A stretch of DNA of 64,000 nucleotides, taken from positions 16,306,001-16,370,000 of the forward strand of contig JAYKYS010000009.1 of assembly GCA_036924285.1 (NCBI GenBank), in the 5' to 3' direction. A program made the translations under genes and the position numbers. Of the stretch, positions 20,594-30,520 are shown one piece after another (positions within the stretch are counted from its first letter, which is position 1; the number at the start of each line of letters is the position of its first letter). Source of the stretch: Asterella californica (Eukaryota > Streptophyta > Marchantiopsida > Marchantiales > Aytoniaceae). The notes beneath the pieces were generated by a model. That model was not told where the DNA came from. It ran no database searches and saw only the letters and a list, made by a program, of their open reading frames with translations.

Positions 20594-22459
20594 TGTCGTG
20601 TCGTGGACCGGCTCCTATCTGAAATTCAAACTTCGATGCTTGTCACTCCAAAGTCACTCATGAGAAGACAAGCTAGGCCCCAGCTTACGGGTTTTTGGCA
20701 CCACTTCGGATCTTCGTTCTTATCGCACCAGTGGATAGAGTTCCTTGTCAGCTTTCCAGAGGCACTTCATCTACTTCGTTTGAACGCCTAGTGAAAAAGT
20801 TACAAGACTCGAAAGATGGAGAAAACAAGCTAGGCCCCAGCTTACGAGCTTTTGGCGCAACTTCGGATCTTTACTTTTATCGCATAGATGGATAGAGCTC
20901 GTTGTCAGCTTTCCATGGGCATCTTGTTTATTTCGTTTGGACATCCAGAGAAGAAGTTATGCGATTCGGAAAAAGGCAAAATCAAGCTAGGCCCCTAGTT
21001 ACTTGCTGACTGGGTATTTAGGGCTCCAGGCGTTATATCAAAGACGCAAGGGGCCTGCTTGTTATTATCCAGGAGAGAACTGTACGTACAGAGACTGTAG
21101 ACAAGGGGGCAGCTTAGGGCTAGCTTGCGTCTGCGACTTGTCGGTGGACGGTTCAGGAGATTTGGGAGTCCAATGCAAGCGCGCAAGGCGTCGTTGGGTT
21201 CAGATCTGTGCAGGCTACGCACTGATTCAAACGGTTTGGGAAGAGACGGATCGGGGAGTGCATACTGAGTGAAATTGAGACGCAGGAAGCAGATTTGGGG
21301 TTTTCAGTTACCTGTGAAGGAGAGTTGGACCGTTCGGGCCGTTCCGGAGTCCAAACTTGCTGTCCTTGGATCCAACGGGATCAGAACACCGAGTTCTACA
21401 GGAAATTGAAGACGATACCAGTTTTCATCGGGCGGTTTGGAAGTTCTGAGTGAAATTGGCTCGCAGGGAAGCGCTTACATCAGATTTTCGTTCACCTGCG
21501 ACCTGAGGTTGGACTGTTCTTCGCGATCGGTGAGCCAAGCTCTTCGTTCTTGGTGCCTACGCGATCAGGGAGTCTTCATCTACTCATAGGAGAAGACCGT
21601 GTGTGAATTGGATTGTTGGTTTGAGTGTGGTGAGCAAGTTTGAGCCGCAGGGAGCTGATTTACGTCAGTTTTTTGCAACCTGCGGCCAAATTTCTCGAGT
21701 GGTTTTGCAAGGGGAACTCCAAACGACTTGTTTGGAGTCTCGTTGGGTTCAGGGTAGCTAGATCTATCTGCCAGTGAAGACGGATATCAGTTTGGACGAT
21801 CCGTTTGTGCGGTGTGCACGATTTTAAGCCGCAGGGAGGAGTTTTTGGAGGTTCTGTCACCTACGACCGAAAATCGGCGATATCTCGGCTGTTGGGAGTC
21901 GGATCTGAAGGTTTCTTGGGTTAACGGAGTCAGCGGAGGAGACCCTATCGACATCTGAAGTTCGTCCAGCGAAAGGAGGAAGTCCACAGATAGACCTTTT
22001 TCGGTTTCTTCGCTACGGGTTTTGCTCTTTTGAGTTCGTTAGAGTTCTGGTTGGCTGTATACAGCTTGTGGTAGCTAGCTTTAGCTAAGAGCTTATACAT
22101 GGATGTGGTTTGGACTTGAGCTTGGATCGTGTGATACTGTTGTGGCGCTGTTTGTTAGCAAAGAGAAGTTTCTCTTGCTTTGAGCTACGCTTCGGTGGTT
22201 TTGGGTCAGGGTTGTGATTCAAGGAGTGTTTTTAAGAGCTTTTGAAGCAGGTTACAGACCGCTCTGGTCTGTTTCTCAGTTCTGTGCTCTTAGGAGAAAG
22301 AACTGGCAGTGTACATACATTCAGAGTTGGTATATATCGCAGCATTCGTTTTCGTGGTTGTTTTTCTCTGTCTTGTCTCTGTTTCAGCACACAACATCTC
22401 CACAGCCAGGAACCTCGCGTTTTCCTGGACATCCTTCACGCAAAATATCCGACACGATA
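20594..22459 (+). repeat. Element E 5' LTR
   Basis: 1866 bp, TGTCGTGTCG...CACGATA. The outer limits are set by the CCGG duplication, so the LTR ends in ATA rather than the usual CA. It contains an internal tandem of related segments (AAACAAGCTAGGCCCCAGCTTACG-like units at about 20670, 20826 and 20982). No coding is expected; several ORFs here repeat identically in the 3' LTR. Confidence 0.93.
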
Positions 22460-22462
22460 CGG

Positions 22463-22480
22463 TGGTGAACTCGACGTGAA
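22463..22480 (+). promoter_or_regulatory. Element E primer binding site
   Basis: TGGTGAACTCGACGTGAA, 3 nt after the LTR and identical over all 18 bases to FD-1. The sharing of a non-standard primer site supports common descent and a common reverse transcription machinery. Confidence 0.78.
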
Positions 22481-22628
22481 GGTCTGGGGTGGAGATTTCT
22501 GTGTTTGAACTGGAAGAGGAGATCAACAATCATGAACGAGGATGAGGATGGATACTGTTGTTCGGGAGGATGCTGCGGACCTGGGGTGATGGATTTCTAG
22601 ACGGTTGGGATCATGGGAGGATGGGAGG
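22481..22628 (+). other. Element E leader
   Basis: A short purine-rich leader between primer site and gag with several ATGs in other frames. It includes the GGTCTGGGGTGGAG segment, similar to the CCTAGGGTGGGAG after the FD primer site. It may hold the packaging signal; nothing more can be read. Confidence 0.4.
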
Positions 22629-24224
22629 ATGGGACGAGCCATGACTATGGACGGGATGGATGGATCAAAGGGTATACCAGGGATGCAGTTGGATGCAACA
22701 ACTGCACGATTGTTTCAAGCCTTCACCTTGTTTTTACAACAAGAGCAAGGGAACCAACAAAAGGAGGCTTTGGGGAAGAAGGCACTTGGAAGGGTGATCG
22801 ACAAGTTTGATCTTTTTTATGGGGAAGACATCTCAAAGTACTTGAGATGTTACAAGACGGAGATGGATTTGGATCAAGTACCGGAGAAGGAGATGATCGA
22901 GACATTCGAACTCGCTGTGGTGCTTGAGATAAGGGAGCATGTGAAGAGTCTAACAAAGCGTTTTGGGAGGAACTGGGATGCATTTTCACATGCGCTGATG
23001 GAAGAGTATTTCTTGGGAAACTCAGATCGAGTAACCAAGAAATCATTTTTGGGATGGGTCAACCGATCCAGCAAGGGTTTACAGCCTGCAGAGCATTTAA
23101 AGGAGTTCGAGAGACAATTCTCTCAACTACCTCGGGTGGACAAGCTAACCTTGGAGAGCTACAAGACGGAGCTGTTTCTTCAAGCTGCTGATGAACCATG
23201 GCAAGAGCGGTTGGAGCTACTTCTGGAGGATGGAGAGGAAGAAGAAGGATTGACAAGAAATTGGGAGGTTGTGCATGAAGCTGTTGAGCTTCTTGTCCGG
23301 AGACAGACAAGGGAAAGGGTTACAAGGTTGACACCTGCAGCGTTGACTACCACACCAGTTCTGGTAGTATCTGAGCCTCAACCTCCAGTTGTGGTTGTAG
23401 AGGAGAAGGATCCAACCATCGAAGACCTACAGCAAAAGATGCAAGATCTGCAAGCTAAGGTTACTAGGTTGGAGGATAAGGGATCATCGAGTGAGATGGT
23501 GCTTGTACCCAAACCAGCTTGGGTACATCGGTGCGTGTGGTGTGATGGTTTTGACCATCAACAGGACGATTGCATCGACTTTGTAGAGTCTTTGCAACGT
23601 GGGGTTATTTCTTGGGAGGATGAAAAGGTTACATTCACAAGTACGGGTACTCTCCTTCAAGTCAACGTTGGTAAAGGAGGGATGAAGAAATTTGTGGATG
23701 ATTATCTTGCGGCACATGCAGTTGTAGCTATCGAAGCTACAAGTTATGGTGCTAGGGTGGAGGAGATTGAGCATGATCTCCATATGGATGATTTGGATGA
23801 GCATGTGGATCCAAACGAGCTCAAGTTGGATACTGCATCTACGATGCAGAGCGAGAAGAGGAGACATGAAGAGACTTCTTCAGGGAAACAAGTTCAGGAG
23901 GGTAGTGTTCAACATGAGACTATCCTTCCTGAACAGACAATGGAGGGCGATCCTTCACAACCGGAGGAGATGGTTGGGGTGCAGACAGTGGACATGGTTG
24001 ATCTGGTTGCAAACATACAACAACCAGATATTGATGCAGTGATGGATGTGAAGGGAGGTTGGGAGGAGTGCATTCGAGATGCAAAGGTTGGGTTCATTTC
24101 ACGAGAGGTCTTGGGTGCAGTTACAAGGGAAGTCCATGATGCTTACATCGGCTTCATCAAAGACGGACATGCTGAGGATGAACGAGAGTGGACGGATGCT
24201 CTCGAGGCTACGGGTATAGGATGA
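22629..24224 (+). CDS. Element E Gag (about 531 aa, intact)
   Basis: One uninterrupted ORF. I take the ATG at 22629 (MGRAMTMDGMDGSKG); conserved sequence begins at MQLDATTARLFQAF. Residues ~30-250 align with FD capsid: DISKYLRCYKTEM, IETFELAVVLEIREHV, WDAFSHALMEEYF, VTKKSFLGWV, LFLQAADEPWQERLELLLED. A coiled-coil stretch (EDLQQKMQDLQAKVTRLEDK) follows. Then come a zinc knuckle CVWCDGFDHQQDDC (CX2CX4HX4C) and the VNVGKGGMKKF motif, a charged linker, and a C-terminal block GFISREVLGAVTREVHDAY matching FD just before the protease. It stops before any protease. It probably forms particles that package E RNA. It is intact, unlike every other gag in the window. Confidence 0.93.
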   Translation: MGRAMTMDGMDGSKGIPGMQLDATTARLFQAFTLFLQQEQGNQQKEALGKKALGRVIDKFDLFYGEDISKYLRCYKTEMDLDQVPEKEMIETFELAVVLEIREHVKSLTKRFGRNWDAFSHALMEEYFLGNSDRVTKKSFLGWVNRSSKGLQPAEHLKEFERQFSQLPRVDKLTLESYKTELFLQAADEPWQERLELLLEDGEEEEGLTRNWEVVHEAVELLVRRQTRERVTRLTPAALTTTPVLVVSEPQPPVVVVEEKDPTIEDLQQKMQDLQAKVTRLEDKGSSSEMVLVPKPAWVHRCVWCDGFDHQQDDCIDFVESLQRGVISWEDEKVTFTSTGTLLQVNVGKGGMKKFVDDYLAAHAVVAIEATSYGARVEEIEHDLHMDDLDEHVDPNELKLDTASTMQSEKRRHEETSSGKQVQEGSVQHETILPEQTMEGDPSQPEEMVGVQTVDMVDLVANIQQPDIDAVMDVKGGWEECIRDAKVGFISREVLGAVTREVHDAYIGFIKDGHAEDEREWTDALEATGIG

Positions 24225-24876
24225 TAGGTAACGATGGCTTACAAGGGAGAAGCCATTGCTGAAGGTGATTTGGGTTGAGAGAATGATGCTTGGGAGGTTG
24301 TGAAGATTTTCAGAAGAAGAGATCAGGGAGGATGATGGTTGAGGAGGATATCATTGTACAGCGGGATAATGATGGTTGCGTTTGAGGATTTTGGTTGCAG
24401 CAGTGTGGTTCTTTTTTTTTCAGAAAACAAAAAAGAAGAGTTGGATGCGTACAGTGACGTGTACAGACTTGAGGTTGAGGGTTACATTTAGGATACGGGT
24501 GATGATTGGCAGGATGAGGGATGTCTACTACGACACTAGGGTCACAAACCTCGACGGTGAGGTTCTACAGGACGGATGGAAGATATTTCTATGGTATGAT
24601 GGTTTATTCTTTCTATTTCTTCGCATATTGAAGATGTGTAGATTTAGAGGGGGTGATTTGATGAGAGGTTCGAGGTGAAGGTCGATGAGCATGGATCTAG
24701 GGAGGATCAGGGCAGGGTAGCAACTTCAAGATGACGATCGAGTTGCGGACTTGAGGATGAGGTTGATTGAGATGAGAGGGAGGATAACAAGATGGGAATG
24801 ATTGTGCGTGCCGGTCCACTCCTTGGTTGGTATCTCTGGTGCATACCGGAGGATGCACAGGTTTGGAGGGGGTGGA
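24225..24876 (+). other. Element E 3' non-coding region with integrase-tail relic and polypurine tract
   Basis: 650 bp after gag. Around 24520-24600 one frame reads VYYDTRVTNLDGEVL and WKIFLWYDG. This resembles the integrase C-terminus of FD (VYDNVTYSLRELDGAVL ... KIKLFRRRG), as if gag had been joined to the pol tail by internal deletion. A polypurine-like AGAGGGGGTGA occurs at 24646-24656, and the real tract GGAGGGGGTGGA (24865-24876) directly precedes the 3' LTR. Confidence 0.6.
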
Positions 24877-26742
24877 TGTCGTGTCGTGGACCGGCTCCTA
24901 TCTGAAATTCAAACTTCGATGCTTGTCACTCCAAAGTCACTCATGAGAAGACAAGCTAGGCCCCAGCTTACGGGTTTTTGGCACCACTTCGGATCTTCGT
25001 TCTTATCGCACCAGTGGATAGAGTTCCTTGTCAGCTTTCCAGAGGCACTTCATCTACTTCGTTTGAACGCCTAGTGAAAAAGTTACAAGACTCGAAAGAT
25101 GGAGAAAACAAGCTAGGCCCCAGCTTACGAGCTTTTGGCGCAACTTCGGATCTTTACTTTTATCGCATAGATGGATAGAGCTCGTTGTCAGCTTTCCATG
25201 GGCATCTTGTTTATTTCGTTTGGACATCCAGAGAAGAAGTTATGCGATTCGGAAAAAGGCAAAATCAAGCTAGGCCCCTAGTTACTTGCTGACTGGGTAT
25301 TTAGGGCTCCAGGCGTTATATCAAAGACGCAAGGGGCCTGCTTGTTATTATCCAGGAGAGAACTGTACGTACAGAGACTGTAGACAAGGGGGCAGCTTAG
25401 GGCTAGCTTGCGTCTGCGACTTGTCGGTGGACGGTTCAGGAGATTTGGGAGTCCAATGCAAGCGCGCAAGGCGTCGTTGGGTTCAGATCTGTGCAGGCTA
25501 CGCACTGATTCAAACGGTTTGGGAAGAGACGGATCGGGGAGTGCATACTGAGTGAAATTGAGACGCAGGAAGCAGATTTGGGGTTTTCAGTTACCTGTGA
25601 AGGAGAGTTGGACCGTTCGGGCCGTTCCGGAGTCCAAACTTGCTGTCCTTGGATCCAACGGGATCAGAACACCGAGTTCTACAGGAAATTGAAGACGATA
25701 CCAGTTTTCATCGGGCGGTTTGGAAGTTCTGAGTGAAATTGGCTCGCAGGGAAGCGCTTACATCAGATTTTCGTTCACCTGCGACCTGAGGTTGGACTGT
25801 TCTTCGCGATCGGTGAGCCAAGCTCTTCGTTCTTGGTGCCTACGCGATCAGGGAGTCTTCATCTACTCATAGGAGAAGACCGTGTGTGAATTGGATTGTT
25901 GGTTTGAGTGTGGTGAGCAAGTTTGAGCCGCAGGGAGCTGATTTACGTCAGTTTTTTGCAACCTGCGGCCAAATTTCTCGAGTGGTTTTGCAAGGGGAAC
26001 TCCAAACGACTTGTTTGGAGTCTCGTTGGGTTCAGGGTAGCTAGATCTATCTGCCAGCGAAGACGGATATCAGTTTGGACGATCCGTTTGTGCGGTGTGC
26101 ACGATTTTAAGCCGCAGGGAGGAGTTTTTGGAGGTTCTGTCACCTGCGACCGAAAATCGGCGATATCTCGGCTGTTGGGAGTCGGATCTGAAGGTTTCTT
26201 GGGTTAACGGAGTCAGCGGAGGAGACCCTATCGACATCTGAAGTTCGTCCAGCGAAAGGAGGAAGTCCACAGATAGACCTTTTTCGGTTTCTTCGCTACG
26301 GGTTTTGCTCTTTTGAGTTCGTTAGAGTTCTGGTTGGCTGTATACAGCTTGTGGTAGCTAGCTTTAGCTAAGAGCTTATACATGGATGTGGTTTGGACTT
26401 GAGCTTGGATCGTGTGATACTGTTGTGGCGCTGTTTGTTAGCAAAGAGAAGTTTCTCTTGCTTTGAGCTACGCTTCGGTGGTTTTGGGTCGGGGTTGTGA
26501 TTCAAGGAGTGTTTTTAAGAGCTTTTGAAGCAGGTTACAGACCGCTCTGGTCTGTTTCTCTGTTCTGTGCTCTTAGGAGAAAGAACTGGCAGTGTACATA
26601 CATTCAGAGTTGGTATATATCGCAGCATTCGTTTTCGTGGTTGTTTTTCTCTATCTTGTCTCTGTTTCAGCACACAACATCTCCACAGCCAGGAACCTCG
26701 CGTTTTCCTGGACATCCTTCACGCAAAATATCCGACACGATA
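24877..26742 (+). repeat. Element E 3' LTR
   Basis: 1866 bp, the same length as the 5' LTR. Differences I can see are single substitutions near 26055, 26144, 26491, 26560 and 26652. It is followed by CCGG. Confidence 0.93.
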
Positions 26743-26746
26743 CCGG

Positions 26747-27924
26747 TAGAAGAAAAGTGCAGTCTACCATTCTGGTAGCGAACCACACCATCTCGTAAAG
26801 CAGCCGTAAGTTCTTGACAGTCTCTTCAGAAATGATCAGGACTGTCACACCAGATACATCTAAGAACAGGAGCACCTCCTGGACGTGCAGCAGCAGGCGC
26901 TGGTGGCTGCTCTCTCTGCAGGCCAACTAGCTCCACCTTCAGTTCTCGCATTTGCCGAACCAAGTCTTTGATCTGGTTCTGCTGTCCATGGTTCTTTGCA
27001 GGTCTCTGAACGATGTCCTTTGTGCTGGAACTGACACCACTGGTATCAAAGGTACTGCAGCCGGTACAACAAGTCTAGGAGCCGGAGCCGGAGGTTGCTG
27101 TACTTGAGGAGCAGTGCGAGGTTGAGTGGTTACTTCTGCAAGCGGACGTCCTCCCACAGCCACTCTTCCCCTCCTCTGCCTCGTTAGTACGGCAACATCA
27201 TCCTCGACTCTTCCCCAATCAGTAGTAACTCCTCCTTCAGCAGATCGATCAACCAACATAAAACATAACCGATCTGCCGTAGCATCATCGGTAGCTTGCA
27301 GGAAAAGCTCGATTCTCCTAGCATGTAAGGTTTCCTCTCAAGAGTTGAGAGTTGTTGGTATCTCCGATCAAACTCTCTCAGCATCTCATTCAAGCTCATC
27401 ATCCGACCAGGTTGCTGCTCAACCTAGTCCAGAAATGTTCTCCTAGTAACTCTCTCTGAATCTTCTTCAAGAAACTCCTCTCGAAGAGATCGCTCAAAAC
27501 TCATCCACACACCTAGATTTCTTCTCTGTACATCCCTAACTTGGTCCCGCAACTCAGGAATTACAGCTAACTCAAAGCTGGTTATCATCTCTATGTCAGT
27601 AACTATAACTAGCTCCATCTCTCCTCGGTACTCACGCACATATCTAGAAATATCTCTTCCTTCAAACCTTCCACATCTATTAACTATCGCTTGCAAAGCT
27701 TTGGTAGATTTCAACTCACCCCCTCCAACGATCGGATGCTGTTGGACCAAGGGCACAAGGGTCTTCAGAATCTCAGCCGTATCCAGACCAGATACATACG
27801 TCGTTGTAGTCGCTGGTGCTACAGAAGGAGCTGCAGTAGACGTAGATGCAGCAGCTGTAGAAGTAGCAGCAGCAGCACTCTTGCGATCCATCTCTTCTCC
27901 TTGTAGTAAACTCAACCTTCTCAA
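26747..27924 (-). pseudogene. Element D gag, N-terminal part (broken)
   Basis: It begins MRRLSLLQGEEMDRKSAAA at 27924 on the minus strand, with an Ala/Thr/Ser-rich N-terminus. The capsid-like region is DISRYVREYRGEMEL, ITSFELAVIPELRDQV, WMSFERSLREEFL, ERVTRRTFLD. Later come a Pro/Val-rich linker and a zinc knuckle CIWCDSPDHF-stop-RDC with an in-frame stop in the knuckle (about 26855). The frame then runs into the CCGG target where E inserted. The gene order and motifs match FD gag. Confidence 0.87.
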
Positions 27925-27940
27925 TCAATCATCCCAAGAG

Positions 27941-27958
27941 CTCTCGGTGGAAGCACCA
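27941..27958 (-). promoter_or_regulatory. Element D primer binding site (candidate)
   Basis: Minus strand TGGTGCTTCCACCGAGAG, 2 nt after the LTR end TTGACA. It starts with TGG like other primer sites but differs from that of FD and E, so D probably used another tRNA, which I cannot name. Confidence 0.6.
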
Positions 27959-27960
27959 GA

Positions 27961-29284
27961 TGTCAAGTTGAGAGTTTTCCTGGGAAAGGCGGAACCTTCT
28001 GGCTGTGATATGATCTTGAAGGCTGTGTTCAGTCTACTCAAGGAAGCGTTGGGCTTCAGGCTTTGGTTGCTTACTACAGAGGTAGGCTTCAGATCAAAAG
28101 GGAACACTACTAACACTCACTCAGGTCGAATGGACCCTCCAGTATGTTCAAGAAGCAAAAATCAGATCAGACTAGTAGTAATAAGATCAGACAGTGAACT
28201 TTAATAGTCCAGAATCAGAAACATACGATGGTTCAGACTTCAGAACTTCTCCTACATGTAAATGAGGCCCTACTGACCATAAATACGAAGTTTCAGCTTG
28301 AGATCAATTCAGAGCACCAAGATATGGATAGAAACGTTCTGAGCAGAGAAATTATGACAATTTCTGATACCCAGACAGCTATTTCGACCTAGAACAGAGA
28401 ATTGGCTCAATCACTTTCAAAGATTCTTACAGGATTTGCATTACACAGCTTGCTGAACACTCTTGTGAAGTAGGGCCTCCTGATTGTACATAGAACTCCA
28501 GATCTCGCTCTCTGAAGTTGCTGTTCTAGATTGAGAGCTTTTCGGACCTCCTCTACTTCAGCGGTCACCTCGAATTACTCAGTCACTCAATTGACATAAA
28601 AATTTGGGGACAGTCGTAGCCCTACTGACAATGAACGTGACCACGAAGGTTTGAAGTGATTTTCTCAAATCTACTGCGATTGACACCAAAAACCCCAAAA
28701 TCAACAGAAGTGCTGCAACTCTAGCACAAATTGAACTTCAATCAGCCATAACTCCTTTATTGCTCCAAATCGATCAAAAATTTCACTTACAGTGCTTGGC
28801 ACGACGAGCCCTATCCTCATGTGCTCTTAGATTTCGTAGTCTTCTCACCAAAATGCTCGAACTCCTCTTAAGACTCCTACTACTAAGTTTAGCAATACAC
28901 AAAGATAAAATTGGACCAATGGGGGTTCATAGCTTCACTCCCCTGTCCTTTTGTGTCCCAAACCACGTGGTGACTTAATTTTATACATAAGCTACCACGT
29001 CAAGCCCTAAAAGTGCCAACGTAACCCCTAAACTACATGCGAAGACATGTAAAGCGACACGTAATGTTGAAAGATAAATCAAACACGCTAGAAAGCATGC
29101 ATGGACGACATGTAAGTACAACCCATGAGCTTAACTCTATCAACATGATAATCAACCTAATAAGACTCAAAATATATAACATCCTCTAGTGTCGACTTCT
29201 CTGAGGTCCTAATTTCACTCAGAGAGACTAACGCTTGACAGAGAGGTGAATTATTTACAATGTAAAATGATTCACATCACGACA
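27961..29284 (-). repeat. Element D 5' LTR
   Basis: About 1324 bp; on the minus strand TGTCGTGATG...AACTTGACA. From TTATATATTTTGAGTC (about 29180) it aligns with the FD LTR through the ACATGTC, GACGTGGTAGC and CCCATTGGTCC blocks and the GCCTACCTC...AACAACC-like end. The first ~100 bp are not recognisably homologous. The outer limit is inferred from the TGTCGTG start. Confidence 0.75.
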
Positions 29285-30492
29285 CCGAAAGATGAGAAGA
29301 GTAGCTTCTTCTCGCGCGCAAAAGCAAAAGGCCACAACAGCAGAAGAGGCATACTTGCCTCAGGAAGACAAGGAAGACATCTCCGTCCGGATCGTGGGGA
29401 TGAGTCTGTCTTCCGTGGGAAGAAGACTGGAGGAGTTCAGTGCTTCTTCCACTCGGAGATCCAGCCGGCTATGGAATTGGTGGAGAAGAGAGCGATGGCT
29501 TAGGAGAAGCCACTACAGCCTGGATTCGGTCTCCGCACCCTAATGCGGCAGGAAGAAGGTCAGAAGAAGATAGAAGCGCTGGAAGCCAACCTCCGCACCA
29601 CGGAGAAGCTCGCAGCGAAGTACAAGGCGGAAGCAGTCACTTCTGCCAAGGAGTTAGCGCAGCTGAGGAAGAGCAACCAGGAGTTACATGCGCGTTTACA
29701 TCAGCGTGACCAAGAGATTCTGCGAGTCAGAGGTAAGATCACCACCGTCGCAGAGGAGAAGACGACGTGGAAGACACTGCGGGAAGCCACAGAAGCGCAA
29801 GCTGCAGAAGAGAAGATGCAGCGGGAAGCAGCAGAAGCTCGTGCACAGGGATTGCTAGCTCAGACGGTGGAAGCACTTCGCAAGAAGTTCAAGTTCACCG
29901 TGGAAAGAAAGCTTCTTACCCCAGCTAGGGAGTGGGACGACGAGTCCAGAGCGAGGTTAGTGGAGTGCAAGGAGAGCATGTTCCGTTACTTGGATCGACA
30001 CTCTACAGTCTTTCTTTGATTCCGCCACCCGCAACTACATCTTCCCAAGTCCCAGGATCATCGATCGGATCGGACTTGGAGAAAGAGGAGTTTGACCTCG
30101 CTGTCCACTTGGTAGTGACAGCATTGGAAGTCGAGAAGACCACGGAAGAAGCCCCGGAAGACAAGGTGTCTTCTGGAAGACAGGAAGAAGAGTTGTCTTT
30201 CCAGGTGTTTCGAGTGGAGGAGGCGACTTCCTCGGATCCCTATGAGGTCACCATGGGCCCCAACGTCGAACCAGTACCTCAGAAGAGCGAGGAAGCGCAG
30301 GTAGACTCAGCTTCCCAGAAGACGCTTCCGTCTTCCGAAGCAGCACCAGCTAAGCCAGCCACGAATGTTGAGGAGGAAGCCACCTCAGTAACACCCGAGG
30401 TATTCGCAAGGCTTCTTAGCTTATCAGAAGCCGAGTTAGGAGTTCAAGTAGGAGCAGATCAGATGAAGATTGCATCCGAGCAATTAGAGTAG
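29285..30492 (+). pseudogene. Coiled-coil ORF of element I (partial, frameshifted)
   Basis: A plus-strand coding stretch with its own base composition (richer in G/C and in AAG/GAA/GCA codons) than the FD or CV genes. The main run (29543-30019) is a long heptad-like coiled coil: IEALEANLRTTEKLAAKYKA, ELHARLHQRDQEIL, REATEAQAAEEKMQREAA. It continues in another frame (29990-30492) as an acidic tail ending QMKIASEQLE. Breaks are at about 29450 and 30000, and a TAG replaces a likely CAG at 29501-29503. The 5' end is cut by the D LTR. The final ~110 bp and the following LTR recur inverted at 35439-37131. It is not a Gag I recognise; it may be a structural protein or a third ORF of a long non-autonomous element. 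Confidence 0.6.
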
Positions 30493-30520
30493 GCAGCAAA
30501 GCGCAGAAGACAAGTTGACT

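Larger units (their letters stand above)
20594..26742 (+). mobile_element. Element E: young gag-only LTR retrotransposon (TR-GAG type)
   Basis: Two 1866-bp LTRs (20594-22459 and 24877-26742) enclose only 2.4 kb. A perfect 4-bp duplication CCGG flanks it (20590-20593 and 26743-26746). By eye the LTRs differ at about five positions, so insertion is recent. The only long ORF is gag (22629-24224); protease, RT, RNase H and integrase core are absent. The primer site, polypurine tract, gag sequence and a relic of the integrase tail tie it to the FD family, whose proteins presumably mobilise it in trans. It interrupts the D gag just after the zinc knuckle. Confidence 0.95.
18862..29284 (-). mobile_element. 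Element D: diverged FD-like retrotransposon, minus strand, split by element E
   Basis: 5' LTR at 29284-27961, primer site, gag N-terminal part (27924-26747), element E insertion (20594-26742), gag distal part and protease (20589-19196). It is truncated by CV-1 at 18861. Gag and protease align with FD but with many substitutions, so this is a separate family or subfamily. The flank beyond its LTR start is CCGA; the other end is not preserved. Confidence 0.85.

Noticed and set aside
20995..22529. Many 60-106-residue ORFs in the E LTRs (also 25278-26798)
   Set aside because: They repeat identically because the LTRs are near-identical; no motif, and antisense pairs overlap fully.
29246..29503. 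Host gene start with the coiled-coil ORF
   Set aside because: The first ~40 bases lie in the D LTR, and the ORF end recurs next to an inverted LTR copy, so it belongs to a mobile element.
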